Shown: one piece after another, positions 55,185-64,000 of the stretch | Position numbering within the stretch: position 1 is the first letter of the stretch | Layout: every line of letters starts with the position of its first letter | From: Cecembia lonarensis LW9 | GTDB taxonomy: Bacteria > Bacteroidota > Bacteroidia > Cytophagales > Cyclobacteriaceae | Length of the DNA: 64,000 bases | Direction: 5' to 3' | Assembly (NCBI RefSeq): GCF_000298295.1 | Contig: NZ_AMGM01000001.1 | Span: 62,001 to 126,000, forward strand | Made by a program: the position numbers and the translations under genes | The notes under the pieces: model-generated | The model's input: only the letters and a program-made list of their open reading frames with translations | Database searches by the model: none | What the model was told of the DNA's origin: nothing

Positions 55185-56276
55185 ATGGAAAAAAATAGGA
55201 TTCTAGCAGAAGATTTAGCATATATTTTCAATAAACTTTCTGCTTCGGAAAAAGAGAAATTTAAAGATGCCACCGTACTTTTAACCGGTTGTGGTGGGTT
55301 TTTAGGTTATTATTTCATGCATTTCTTAAGTGCTTATTCAGAACAATTGGGAATTAAACAAATCATAGGGCTTGACAATTTTCTCACAGGCACCAAAGAT
55401 TGGCTGGAAGCATTGGAAAAAGAAAACCCAAAAGTTTCCTTGCATACATTCGATATCATTCACGATGATCCAAATACCATTGAAGGCATAGAAAATGCCA
55501 ACCTGATCATTCATGGTGCTTCTATTGCTTCACCTACATTCTACAGGATTTACCCTTTGGAGACCATCGATGCCAATATCACGGGCTTAAGAAGACTTTT
55601 GGATTTCTATGTCAATAAGCCCATAAAAGGTTTCCTCTTTTTCTCCAGCAGTGAAATATATGGAGATCCTTTCCCGGAATTTATTCCTACCCCTGAAACA
55701 TACCGAGGCAATGTATCTGCCATGGGGCCTCGTGCTTGTTATGATGAGGCCAAACGCTTTGGAGAAACGCTTTGTTATGTTTTTCATGAAAAGTACCAAA
55801 TGCCAATTTCCATCGCCAGACCTTTCAACAATTACGGGCCTGGGATGAATATCAATGACAAAAGACTCCCTGCTGATTTCGCAAAATGCGTACATGAAGG
55901 ACGGGATTTGGTGATGTTTTCTGATGGTAAACCCACAAGAACTTTTTGTTATATCACAGATGCCATCACGGGTTACCTGAAAGTGCTTTGCCATGGTAAA
56001 TTGGAAGCTTTCAACATAGGGATTGACAAACCTGAAGTTTCAGTCAAGCAATTTGCCGAATTGTTTGTTAAAGCTGCCAAAGAAGTCTATGGTTATCAAG
56101 GTCAAGCAATTTTCCAAACTTCGGATGATGCGGATTATTTAACTGATAACCCTAACCGCAGATGTCCTGATATTTCAAAAGCAAAAGAAATGCTCGATTA
56201 CCAACCTGAAATTCATGTTGAGGAAGGAGTAAAAAGGTTTTTGACATTTTTAAAAATAAACAACGGAAAACTATGA
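55185..56276 (+). CDS. NAD-dependent nucleotide-sugar epimerase/dehydratase
   Basis: 363 residues of the extended SDR family. TGCGGFLG (34-41) binds NAD; SSSEIYGDP (154-162) and Y186-x3-K190 (ACYDEAK) form the active site. RPFNNYGPGM and FSDGKPTRTFCYITDA are typical. The closest functional resemblance is to UDP-glucuronate decarboxylase (UXS), but a 30-residue N-terminal extension sets it apart. It lies between rfbF and a sugar dehydrogenase, with a 4-bp overlap to the next gene. Confidence 0.9.
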   Translation: MEKNRILAEDLAYIFNKLSASEKEKFKDATVLLTGCGGFLGYYFMHFLSAYSEQLGIKQIIGLDNFLTGTKDWLEALEKENPKVSLHTFDIIHDDPNTIEGIENANLIIHGASIASPTFYRIYPLETIDANITGLRRLLDFYVNKPIKGFLFFSSSEIYGDPFPEFIPTPETYRGNVSAMGPRACYDEAKRFGETLCYVFHEKYQMPISIARPFNNYGPGMNINDKRLPADFAKCVHEGRDLVMFSDGKPTRTFCYITDAITGYLKVLCHGKLEAFNIGIDKPEVSVKQFAELFVKAAKEVYGYQGQAIFQTSDDADYLTDNPNRRCPDISKAKEMLDYQPEIHVEEGVKRFLTFLKINNGKL

Positions 56277-57529
56277 AAATTTCAATACTTGGGTTAGGCT
56301 TTGTTGGCTTGACCACTGGACTAGGATTTGCAAAAAAAGGATTTAAAACCTACGGGTTTGACGTCAATGAGGAACGTCTTAATAAATTGAAGAACTTTAT
56401 CATACCTTTTCACGAACCTCATTTAAAGGAGGTTTTGGAGGAAACTCATGAGAAAACATTTTTCTTAAGCGAAACATTTGAAAATGCCATCAAAGAAAGT
56501 GATGCTATCTTTCTATGTGTAGGTACTCCTGAAAAATCAGATGGCAGTGCAGATTTAACCTATTTGCTTGGAGCAATTGACCAAGTTTTAGCTGTTGATA
56601 CCGATAAGTTTCAAGTATTGATTACCAAATCGACTGTTCCCCCTTCTACCGTATCCGCAGAAGTAATTCCTCATGTCAATAATATCCTGAAAGCCAAGCC
56701 AAACAGAAAGATTGGCTTTGCTTCCAATCCTGAATTTTTAAGGGAAGGGTACTGCTGGGAGGATTTTATACAGCCTGATAGAGTAGTCATAGGCGTTGAA
56801 GACGAAACTTCCAAAACCATTTTGGATGCTATCTATCAGCCTTTCCATGCTCCCATTCATTATGTCAATTACAACACTGCAGAGTATATCAAATATTTAT
56901 CTAACACTTTGCTTTCTACCATGATCAGTTATGCCAATGAAATGTCAATGATAGCAGGAGCTATTGGAGATATTCAGGTAAAAAAGGCATTTCAAATCTT
57001 ACATGAAGATAAGCGATGGTACGGTAATCCAGCAGGTATGAAAAGTTATGTTTACCCAGGTTGCGGTTATGGCGGGTACTGTTTACCAAAAGACACCTCA
57101 GCACTGGTGAAAATTTCTGAAAAAAATGGTTTTTCACCAGAAATATTAAAGGCAAACCTCAAGACCAATCAGGACATTAAGCCATTTTTGGTAGATCAGG
57201 TTGAAAAGAAAGCTTCCAAAAATGAAGCTATCGGTATTTTAGGATTATCATTTAAGCCAGACTCAGATGATGTGCGTATTACACCACCAAAAGAGGTTAT
57301 AGAGATTCTTCTTCAACGAGGTTATGAAAAGATTTATGCTTACGACCCCATTGCAATTGATGAATTTAAAACACACTACCCGAGCTTGAAAATCGATTAC
57401 ATTGATGACCTAGAAAAAATAGTAGAGCTTTCTGATCACCTTGTTTTACTCACAGGTTGGAAGGTGTTTAAGGATCAAAAATCCTTGCTGGAAAAGAAAA
57501 ATGTCTTTGATTATAGATATGCATTGTAA
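56273..57529 (+). CDS. nucleotide-sugar dehydrogenase (UDP-glucose/GDP-mannose family)
   Basis: 418 residues. LGLGFVGLTTGLGFA is the N-terminal NAD loop; KSTVPPSTV, NPEFLREG and the catalytic C270 in YPGCGYGGYCLPKDT are intact, as is the C-terminal IGILGLSFKPDSDDVR. It performs a two-step NAD oxidation of a C6 alcohol to an acid. With the adjacent UXS-like SDR it could supply a uronic acid or pentose. Start overlaps the SDR stop by 4 bp. Confidence 0.93.
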   Translation: MKISILGLGFVGLTTGLGFAKKGFKTYGFDVNEERLNKLKNFIIPFHEPHLKEVLEETHEKTFFLSETFENAIKESDAIFLCVGTPEKSDGSADLTYLLGAIDQVLAVDTDKFQVLITKSTVPPSTVSAEVIPHVNNILKAKPNRKIGFASNPEFLREGYCWEDFIQPDRVVIGVEDETSKTILDAIYQPFHAPIHYVNYNTAEYIKYLSNTLLSTMISYANEMSMIAGAIGDIQVKKAFQILHEDKRWYGNPAGMKSYVYPGCGYGGYCLPKDTSALVKISEKNGFSPEILKANLKTNQDIKPFLVDQVEKKASKNEAIGILGLSFKPDSDDVRITPPKEVIEILLQRGYEKIYAYDPIAIDEFKTHYPSLKIDYIDDLEKIVELSDHLVLLTGWKVFKDQKSLLEKKNVFDYRYAL

Positions 57530-58065
57530 TGGAATTAAAAAGTACAAGTCTTGATGGCTGTTTTGAAGTTAAACTCAGGTCCTTTGAAGACCACAGGGGT
57601 TCATTAACAAAAGTCTTTCATCAGCCCACATTCGCTGACTTAAATTTGCCATTAAGTTTCCCAGAAGAATATTTTTCGATTTCTCAAAAAGGGGTGGTAA
57701 GAGGACTTCATTTCCAAGTACCACCCTCTAGTCATGCCAAAAGCGTCACCTGCATAAGTGGCAGTATTTTCGATGTTGCTGTAGATTTACGGAAAAACTC
57801 TCCTACATTCGGAAAGCACTACACTACTGTGATAGATTCGCGCCAACCCAAGTTGTTATTTATTCCTGAAGGATTTGCACATGGTTTTATGGCTTTGGAA
57901 GACCACACAATATTCTTAAACCGCTCCACTTCAGTTTATGACCCTGAATGCGATGCGGGCATTAAGTGGGACTCATGTGGTATTATTTGGCCTGACATCC
58001 CTCCTATTGTATCGGAAAAAGACCAAAATATGCCTCTACTATCTATGTTTAACTCTCCATTTTAA
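57529..58065 (+). CDS. RmlC-like dTDP-4-dehydrorhamnose 3,5-epimerase family protein
   Basis: 178 residues, a cupin. Motifs: FEDHRGSLTKVFHQP, VVRGLHFQVPPSSHAKSVTCISG (in part) with the catalytic H of GLHFQ, IFDVAVDLRKNSPTFGKH, and IPEGFAHGFMALEDHT. It begins on the A of the previous stop (TAATG). The sugar could be a 4-keto nucleotide sugar of the CDP type rather than dTDP, given the operon (inference). Confidence 0.92.
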   Translation: MELKSTSLDGCFEVKLRSFEDHRGSLTKVFHQPTFADLNLPLSFPEEYFSISQKGVVRGLHFQVPPSSHAKSVTCISGSIFDVAVDLRKNSPTFGKHYTTVIDSRQPKLLFIPEGFAHGFMALEDHTIFLNRSTSVYDPECDAGIKWDSCGIIWPDIPPIVSEKDQNMPLLSMFNSPF

Positions 58066-58071
58066 ATCCCT

Positions 58072-59352
58072 ATGATACTTACAGATAAAGCGTTGGAAAA
58101 ACGAGCCAGAAACAACAATCCCATCAAGGTCGGAATGATTGGCGCGGGAGAAATGGCCAAGGGAATGATCAACCAAATATTTCATTACACACCAGGAATG
58201 GAAGTGACTGCAATTTATAACAGAACCCCTTCCAGGGTTGAAACTGTTCTGAATGCTTTAAATATTCCTGAATTTGAACATTCCAATAACTTAGAGGATG
58301 CTACAAGGATCATTCAAGAAGGTAAAATTTGGATAACCTCAGATATTGATTCCTTCCTGTCCTTTGATGGATTAGATGTTGTAGTTGAATCCACAGGTTC
58401 CATTGAGTTTGGGGCTGAGACTTTATTGAAGGCTTTTGAGAAAGGCAAGCATGTGTTGTCTTTTAATGCGGAATTAGACTCCACTCTAGGTCCTATTCTT
58501 TATAAAAAATCGAAGGAACTTGGAGTTAAATACTCTTTGGGAGATGGTGACCAGCCAGGAGTCACCATGAACCTTTACAGGTATGTGAAAGGTATGGGCT
58601 TTGAGCCAAGGGTCTGTGGTAACATCAAAGGCATGTTGGACTACTACAGAACACCTGCCACCCAAAAAGGATTTGCGGATTCTTGGGGTATGCAACCTGA
58701 GATGGCTACAAACTTTGCAGACGGCACAAAGGTTGCTTTCGAGCAGTCTTGCATTGCTAATGCTACCGGCATGAAAGTAGCGAAGAGAGGTATGTTGGGC
58801 TATCAGTACGACGGCCACGTGGATGAAATGACCGGTATGTTTGACTTGGAACAAATCAGATCTTTAGGTGGAATTGTAGATTTTGTCATTGGCTCCAAAC
58901 CCTCCCCAGGAGTTTTTGTTTTCGCAGAGGCTAAAGACCCTTACTCTATAAAGTACTTGAAATATGGTAAATTAGGAGATGGCCCCTTGTACAGTTTTTA
59001 TGTTCCTTTTCATTTACTGTTTTTCGATATAGCTAGCTCTATCTGTAGATTAATTGACTTTGATGATCCTGTAATTGTTCCCAAAAATGGCCCTGTTGTA
59101 GATGTAGTTACGGTGGCCAAAACAGATTTAAAACCAGGAGATCGATTGGATGGCATAGGGGGATTCAAAGCTTATGGTTTATGCGAAAACCACGATACTG
59201 CACTCCAAGAGAAATTACTACCTATGGGACTATCCCATGGCTGCATCGTAAAAAATAACATTCAAAAGGATCAGACTATCACATTTGCGGATGTTGAATT
59301 ACCGCAAGGAAGATTAATTGATCATTTATGGTTGGAGCAAAATAAAATTTAA
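58072..59352 (+). CDS. NAD(P)-dependent oxidoreductase with C-terminal SAF-like domain
   Basis: 426 residues. An N-terminal Rossmann loop VGMIGAGEMAKGM (19-31), SFNAELDSTLGPIL, GDQPGVTMNLY; homoserine-dehydrogenase-like fold. The C-terminal 80 residues (LKPGDRLDGIGGFKAYGL, VKNNIQKDQTITFADVEL) match the SAF/antifreeze-like beta-clip pattern. Such two-domain proteins are found in sugar biosynthesis clusters, where the exact reaction is not established. It begins 6 bp after the RmlC-like gene. Confidence 0.85.
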   Translation: MILTDKALEKRARNNNPIKVGMIGAGEMAKGMINQIFHYTPGMEVTAIYNRTPSRVETVLNALNIPEFEHSNNLEDATRIIQEGKIWITSDIDSFLSFDGLDVVVESTGSIEFGAETLLKAFEKGKHVLSFNAELDSTLGPILYKKSKELGVKYSLGDGDQPGVTMNLYRYVKGMGFEPRVCGNIKGMLDYYRTPATQKGFADSWGMQPEMATNFADGTKVAFEQSCIANATGMKVAKRGMLGYQYDGHVDEMTGMFDLEQIRSLGGIVDFVIGSKPSPGVFVFAEAKDPYSIKYLKYGKLGDGPLYSFYVPFHLLFFDIASSICRLIDFDDPVIVPKNGPVVDVVTVAKTDLKPGDRLDGIGGFKAYGLCENHDTALQEKLLPMGLSHGCIVKNNIQKDQTITFADVELPQGRLIDHLWLEQNKI

Positions 59353-59508
59353 TTATATTAAGAGTATTATAGTCCTAGTGATGAGGGCTTCCCATGATTC
59401 AAAATAGACGATTTTTTTCACCTTCTTTTAAATCAATACAAGTGAATTTTCACAAAATCACTTTGTCCATTTAGCATTTGTTTAACCACTCAATCTATAA
59501 AACGAATT
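59353..59508 (+). other. intergenic gap inside the operon
   Basis: 156 bp that separate the five-gene cassette from the glycosyltransferases, the largest break after wza. It is AT-rich, with no hairpin-plus-T terminator and no clear promoter element. The cassette may have been inserted as a unit (inference). Confidence 0.4.
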
Positions 59509-60426
59509 ATGAGAAAGCATGCTGTACTTTTGATAGCTCATCAAAATCCTGACCATCAACTGAAATTAATCAATTATTTGGGGGAATCATTTGACTTCTA
59601 TATTCACTTCAACAAAAAATGCAATTTATCTGACAAAGAGATAAAAGCATTTACTGATTTGCCTAATGTAAAACTATTTAGTCAGAAATATAAAGTGAAT
59701 TGGGGAGGTGTAAAGCTTACTCAAATTATTTTCGATCTTGGGCGTGAAGCAATAAAAAATGAGGATTATAAATACATCATTGTTTTAAGCGGTCAGGATT
59801 TTCCCATTAAAACAAGGAAAGATATTTTGGATTTTTACCAAGAAAATGATGGGCAACAATTCCTACTCCACTATCCCTTACCTTCACCTTGGTGGCACAA
59901 TGGCGGCTTGGAACGCTTTAATCATTATCATTTTTACGATTGGATAAATGGCAGAAGCACCATAGGGCTACGGCTGATAAACCTGATGGTTAAAATCCAA
60001 AAATACATGAAACTTAATCGTAATATCGAAAAAAAACTACCTCCGATGTATGGAGGGTCATGTTGGTTTTCTCTTACGGCTGATTGTATGAAATATTGTA
60101 CTTCCTACTTTGATAAACAAAAGGATTTATTCAATCAGATCAGCCATACTTTTGCGCCCGATGAGATGATCTTTCACACCATCATTATGAACTCCAGCTT
60201 TGCAAAGTCAGTCAAAAATGACAATTTGTTCTTTATTAGTTGGGAAGACGGTCCTAGTCCCGTTACTTTAGATGATTCCTTCTTCCCAATTTTAAAAAGC
60301 TCTGAAAAATTGTTTGCCAGAAAATTTATAAACCCTGTTTCCACTAACCTCCTTGAAAAGCTAACAGCCCTCAACTCAAAAGGCTTCGAGGTAGAACAGG
60401 GTTCATTCAACTCTGGTGTTGGCTAA
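59509..60426 (+). CDS. GT14-like glycosyltransferase (core-2/I-branching type), copy 1
   Basis: 305 residues. MRKHAVLLIAHQNPDH start; KYIIVLSGQDFPI, GGSCWFSLTADCMKYC, FAPDEMIFHTIIMNS and SEKLFARKFI are typical of the beta-xylosyl/beta-1,6-GlcNAc transferase family (GT14). No membrane helix, so it is cytoplasmic and adds a sugar on the lipid-linked repeat. It is followed after 15 bp by a paralogue with the same layout. Confidence 0.9.
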   Translation: MRKHAVLLIAHQNPDHQLKLINYLGESFDFYIHFNKKCNLSDKEIKAFTDLPNVKLFSQKYKVNWGGVKLTQIIFDLGREAIKNEDYKYIIVLSGQDFPIKTRKDILDFYQENDGQQFLLHYPLPSPWWHNGGLERFNHYHFYDWINGRSTIGLRLINLMVKIQKYMKLNRNIEKKLPPMYGGSCWFSLTADCMKYCTSYFDKQKDLFNQISHTFAPDEMIFHTIIMNSSFAKSVKNDNLFFISWEDGPSPVTLDDSFFPILKSSEKLFARKFINPVSTNLLEKLTALNSKGFEVEQGSFNSGVG

Positions 60427-60441
60427 AAACATAAATATTAA

Positions 60442-61326
60442 ATGAAAAAACATGCAATTCTCTTATTGGCTCATAATCAGCTCAATCATTTAATTGATCT
60501 TGTCAACATGTTTGATGAAAATTTCCATTTTTTCATCCATTTAGATAAGGGAGCCCATTACGAGGAGGAAGATATTTTGAAAATTAAAAACATTGAAAAT
60601 GTACAAATAATTAAACAACGACATAAAATAAAATGGGGAGGATACTCCATTATAAAGGCTTTCACCTGGTTAGGCAGACAAATTCCTTCAATCAAGGACT
60701 ATGCTTACATTCACCTTATGAGCGGACATGACACACCCCTTCAATCTCCAGAAAAGATTATAGCCTATTTCGAAAAACACAATGGGAAACAATTCCTCCA
60801 CCACTTCAGATTACCTAGTGCTAATTGGGCGGGCAATGGTGGTTTAGATAGACTGAAATACTATCATTTCTATGACCAATTCAATGCTAAAAACAAATTT
60901 GGTCTCAAAATAATCAGGGTATTAATACGCATTCAAAAATTTTTGGGCATTAAAAGGGATTTGTCCCACCTAAATTTAAAACTGTTTGGGGGATCTTGTT
61001 GGTGTTCATTGACTGGATCTTGCTTTCAATTTTGTATGGACTATTTGAAAACTCATCCAGAATATTTAAAATCCATGAAATATACCTTTGCACCAGATGA
61101 ATTTTTCTTCCATACATTGGTCATGAATTCCCCATATAAAGAACATGTAGCTAATGATAATTTGTACTTTATTAATTGGGATGAACGCGCTAGTAACAGC
61201 CCAAGTATACTAACTTCTGATGACTTTGAAAAAATTCAAAAATCCAAAAAATTATTTGCAAGGAAAATAACATTACCGCACTCCAACTTACTAAAGAGAA
61301 AAATCAAAAAAAATATTATATCTTAA
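60442..61326 (+). CDS. GT14-like glycosyltransferase, copy 2
   Basis: 294 residues, a paralogue of the gene before it: MKKHAILLLAHNQLNHLIDL, YIHLMSGHDTPLQ, GGSCWCSLTGSCFQFC, FAPDEFFFHTLVMNSPY and KLFARKITLPHSN in the same order. The two genes differ throughout, so the duplication is old. They probably act on successive positions of the repeat unit with different donors or acceptors (inference). Confidence 0.9.
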   Translation: MKKHAILLLAHNQLNHLIDLVNMFDENFHFFIHLDKGAHYEEEDILKIKNIENVQIIKQRHKIKWGGYSIIKAFTWLGRQIPSIKDYAYIHLMSGHDTPLQSPEKIIAYFEKHNGKQFLHHFRLPSANWAGNGGLDRLKYYHFYDQFNAKNKFGLKIIRVLIRIQKFLGIKRDLSHLNLKLFGGSCWCSLTGSCFQFCMDYLKTHPEYLKSMKYTFAPDEFFFHTLVMNSPYKEHVANDNLYFINWDERASNSPSILTSDDFEKIQKSKKLFARKITLPHSNLLKRKIKKNIIS

Positions 61327-61357
61327 GCCCGCAAACAAGCGGCTACAGACTTTTTAA

Positions 61358-62755
61358 ATGCTCTCCAAGATATTTCACAATAAGGTCTTTAAGAATTTCT
61401 CCTATTTAACAATAGGTTCTGCACTTTCGCAAGTTTTCAGCTTGCTGACCATTTTAAAAATAACCAAACTTCTTCACCCGGATGATTATGGCCTGTACTC
61501 CTTTATAATAGCACAAGGTACATTGATCATGACCATTGCCGACCTAGGCATCATGATGATCGTGGTTAGATCCATTGCAAGAGACCCACAAAGAACCAAT
61601 GACTTGGTTTACAATGGAATGCTTCTAAGGATAATTTCTATCCTTGGGATGGCAGGTGTTTATATAGGGTATAATTATTTTTTAGGAAACCTTAGTGGCT
61701 TTGAAATGGCAATGGTGTTTTTATTTGCTCTCATTTCCTGTTTTGGTAAAATTTTTGAAACCGCATTTTTGGGACATCAAATCATGCTTCCCACTGCAAT
61801 AATCAACTTCAGTTCAGGTTTTCTTTGGTTTGTCTATGTTTTTTTAGCCCCGGTAGAACTGATTCAGGTAAATTATCTGGTCGTTGCTTTTTTGATTTTA
61901 AATGTCATCAAAAACCTGGCATATTATTTCAGCTTAAAAAAATTCAATCTCTTACTTGGAAAAATTGGAGATTTTTGGACTTCCTCCAAACGTTTACTAA
62001 AAGAAAGCTGGCCGTATTTTGCCCTTACCTTGGTAGCCATGCCCTATACAAAATTTTCCAATAACTTTCTTGATATCAATTCCAGTATTGATGAGGTAGC
62101 CTTTTATAACCTTTCAGATAAATTTACCGGGCCCATATCTATGGTATTGGACATGGCACTTATTGCTATTTTCCCCAATTTTTCAGCCCTTTGGATTACC
62201 AACAAAGGAAAATTCAAAAAAACGATACAGGATAACTTCAAGTATTTTATGCTTCTAGGAATGGTCCTCTGTTTTTTATTTACAGTCTTTGCCATGGAGA
62301 TCTTAGGCTTCTTGTTTCCTGCAAGCTATCTACCTGCTGTATTTGTTTGTCAGATCCAAATTTGGGTGCTTTTCTTAAACTCAGTCAACAGTTTGATGGG
62401 AACGATACTAGGGTCCACAGACAATGAGAAAAAAATATTAAAAATAGGGATAGTGAATATGTTATTCTCTACGCCCATCGTCTATTTCGGAAGTTATTAT
62501 GGGGCACTGGGATTATCAATCGCATATTTATCAGCAACAGCACTATTCCAGTTTTATATATGGTATGTGTTTCAAAAAACCATTTCTATAAAAATAAAAG
62601 ATAGTTTCTTAATGGGTGGCTTGGCAATTCTTCTATTCCTTTCATCTTATTTTTTATTAGGAGAGATAAATATCCTGTTCAAAATTCTAATTGCAGCTTT
62701 AGTATTACTCACATCGGGCTGGTTTTCAAAAAATCTAATGGTTAAGGGTTCATGA
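61358..62755 (+). CDS. Wzx-type oligosaccharide flippase
   Basis: 465 residues with about 12-14 transmembrane helices and the polysaccharide-biosynthesis flippase N terminus (FSYLTIGSALSQVFSLLTILKITKLL, in part), DYGLYSFIIAQGTLIM. It moves the undecaprenyl-linked repeat across the inner membrane. Its stop overlaps the start of the polymerase gene (ATGA). Confidence 0.92.
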   Translation: MLSKIFHNKVFKNFSYLTIGSALSQVFSLLTILKITKLLHPDDYGLYSFIIAQGTLIMTIADLGIMMIVVRSIARDPQRTNDLVYNGMLLRIISILGMAGVYIGYNYFLGNLSGFEMAMVFLFALISCFGKIFETAFLGHQIMLPTAIINFSSGFLWFVYVFLAPVELIQVNYLVVAFLILNVIKNLAYYFSLKKFNLLLGKIGDFWTSSKRLLKESWPYFALTLVAMPYTKFSNNFLDINSSIDEVAFYNLSDKFTGPISMVLDMALIAIFPNFSALWITNKGKFKKTIQDNFKYFMLLGMVLCFLFTVFAMEILGFLFPASYLPAVFVCQIQIWVLFLNSVNSLMGTILGSTDNEKKILKIGIVNMLFSTPIVYFGSYYGALGLSIAYLSATALFQFYIWYVFQKTISIKIKDSFLMGGLAILLFLSSYFLLGEINILFKILIAALVLLTSGWFSKNLMVKGS

Positions 62756-64000
62756 AAAAGTATTACTTATTAATCATTCTCGCAATCATTGTTCCGATTA
62801 CCTTAAGATTTTTTGATGCAAATTTTTTGGATCAAAGGTTGGTCAATTATGTCTCCTTTCTGACGGTATGGGGACTTATCTCCTTAGCTGTAATATTAGG
62901 CCCTTACAAAGAAGGACCTTTTAATCTTCCAGTAAAACTGATATTTTTTTCAATATTATTCTCTATTGTGATGGCCAATTATTCTTGGGATCAAAAATAC
63001 TGGGATAGCCTAATTGAATATACGCAATACTTGATTTGGCCACTTTTCTTTGTTTTGATTGGTGTGAATATGCCCATCAAAACCATTGAAAAAGTAGTTG
63101 TAGCCTATGGCTTGGTCTATGTAGGGCTGTACCTATTTCAATACATCAATTCAGGCACGGTCTTTTTCGGAAAACCATTATGGGGAGAAGAATTCCTAGA
63201 GTCTCGGGGTACTGTTAGAATAATCTTTCCTGCAAAAGGAGTCTTTCTTTTATCCATTTTTATCGCTATTACAAAAATCACCTCTGAAGAAAGTAAAAAC
63301 AAATGGTTTTGGGTAATAATAGCGGCCCTTGGGTTAGTAATTCCAATCATGCAAGTTACCAGGCAATACATTGCTGGAGTATTGCTCATTTATGTTTTGC
63401 ATTTCTCAAAAGCAACATCAAACATAAAAAAGGCACTTTTCCTTTTGATTTTTTCTTTAGGTTTTATGGTACTTATCCAATCTGAAATCCCCATGGTAAA
63501 AGGATTGATGGATACACAAAAAGAAAGCGACACAAGGGTAGATGAAAATTATATCAGGGTTCTGGCCGGCAAATATTTTATTACTGATCTCTCGCCTAAC
63601 TTTTGGAGTCAGGTATTTGGAAACGGTTCTCCTTATTGGGGGATGTCTACTTATGGAAAATTTATCGAAAACCTAGCAGACAGAAAGGGTTATTTCCTTT
63701 CAGATCTAGGATTAATCGCTGTTTATGCCATGTTTGGAATTTTTGCTGTTGCTGGCTATATCTTGATTTGGATAAAAAGCTTAACTGTTCCCATACCGCC
63801 CAAATATCATTATGCCAAATATTATCTATGGTACCTTCTTATAACAAGTTTTACAGGTGCTTCGCTTTATTTTTACCACTACCTGATTGCAACAGTATTT
63901 GCTTTGTACATTTTCCAGAAAAGTTATTGGATGGAGTCTAAAAAACGGAAGATAATCAATTTGATAAAAATACTAGAAACTGATAAACCTAAAGAATTAA
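62752..64000 (+). CDS. Wzy-like polysaccharide polymerase, 3' end outside the window
   Basis: Open frame of 416 codons from ATG 62752 to the window edge without a stop. The protein has about 10 hydrophobic helices (YYLLIILAIIVPITLRFF, ISLAVILGPYK, IFFSILFSIVMANYSW and so on), a pair of Arg-bearing loops and an extracytoplasmic loop with QSEIPMVKG, a layout that suits O-antigen ligase/Wzy proteins, which have low sequence conservation. It polymerises repeat units on the periplasmic side (inference from position after Wzx). Coupled to wzx by a 4-bp overlap. Confidence 0.82.
   Translation, partial: MKKYYLLIILAIIVPITLRFFDANFLDQRLVNYVSFLTVWGLISLAVILGPYKEGPFNLPVKLIFFSILFSIVMANYSWDQKYWDSLIEYTQYLIWPLFFVLIGVNMPIKTIEKVVVAYGLVYVGLYLFQYINSGTVFFGKPLWGEEFLESRGTVRIIFPAKGVFLLSIFIAITKITSEESKNKWFWVIIAALGLVIPIMQVTRQYIAGVLLIYVLHFSKATSNIKKALFLLIFSLGFMVLIQSEIPMVKGLMDTQKESDTRVDENYIRVLAGKYFITDLSPNFWSQVFGNGSPYWGMSTYGKFIENLADRKGYFLSDLGLIAVYAMFGIFAVAGYILIWIKSLTVPIPPKYHYAKYYLWYLLITSFTGASLYFYHYLIATVFALYIFQKSYWMESKKRKIINLIKILETDKPKEL

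Noticed and set aside
63138-63941. Several 60-112 codon frames near the right edge
   Set aside because: They are out-of-frame with, or antisense to, the long polymerase frame that runs off the window end.
1-64000. CRISPR array, rRNA, tRNA, insertion sequence, prophage
   Set aside because: Looked for and not found; no regular repeats, no transposase or integrase motifs.

Overview
The window is AT-rich chromosomal DNA from a Bacteroidota bacterium, most likely Cytophagales and close to Cyclobacteriaceae. This is inferred from several things: TAnnTTTG-type promoter elements, an IPExxxVDY-family gene next to pyruvate kinase, a RicT-GldH gene pair, LytS/LytTR two-component genes, SusD-free but Bacteroidota-typical outer-membrane proteins, and Bacteroidota-type Lgt. 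I saw no rRNA, tRNA, CRISPR array, insertion sequence or prophage.

Positions 1-40 kb are mostly housekeeping. In order: 3' part of pfkA, miaA, a pair of CheY/HPt regulators, an MBL hydrolase, rqcH (frameshifted), a LytTR two-component system, a three-domain fasciclin lipoprotein, pyk with its IPExxxVDY partner, divergent acpP-fabF-rnc, nadE, lgt, yidD, outer-membrane barrel proteins, a zinc metalloprotease, a MazG-like hydrolase, a mannose-1-phosphate guanylyltransferase, recQ, purD, ricT-gldH, a large SF1 helicase (frameshifted), an SDR, rlmD, an ERCC4-type nuclease and thiL.

From about 41 kb to the right edge the content becomes envelope polysaccharide synthesis, interrupted by a few housekeeping genes (mce, an A-type Fe-S carrier, gcvT, comB, prs). 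A minus-strand trio (41.1-43.8 kb) holds a WecG/TagA glycosyltransferase, a Gfo/Idh dehydrogenase and a TIM-barrel reductase-like protein. A minus-strand sugar-phosphate transferase (initiating PGT) and a degenerate ManC-like pseudoenzyme follow. The plus-strand operon at 50.1-64.0 kb runs Wza, Wzc, a DUF354 protein, a five-gene CDP-sugar cassette, two tandem GT14-like glycosyltransferases, a Wzx flippase and a Wzy-like polymerase that is cut by the window edge. This is a complete Wzx/Wzy-type export layout.

The most notable points are: (1) three genes (rqcH, ricT, the SF1 helicase), each broken by the lack of exactly one base in an A/T homopolymer, one of which creates a false RicT-GldH fusion; (2) a ManC-like protein that has lost its nucleotide-binding signature; (3) an undefined cytidylyltransferase-led sugar cassette containing an unusual Rossmann plus SAF-like enzyme; (4) a 128-bp element bounded by perfect 16-bp inverted repeats upstream of rlmD; (5) near-symmetrical divergent promoters between the pyk and acpP operons.
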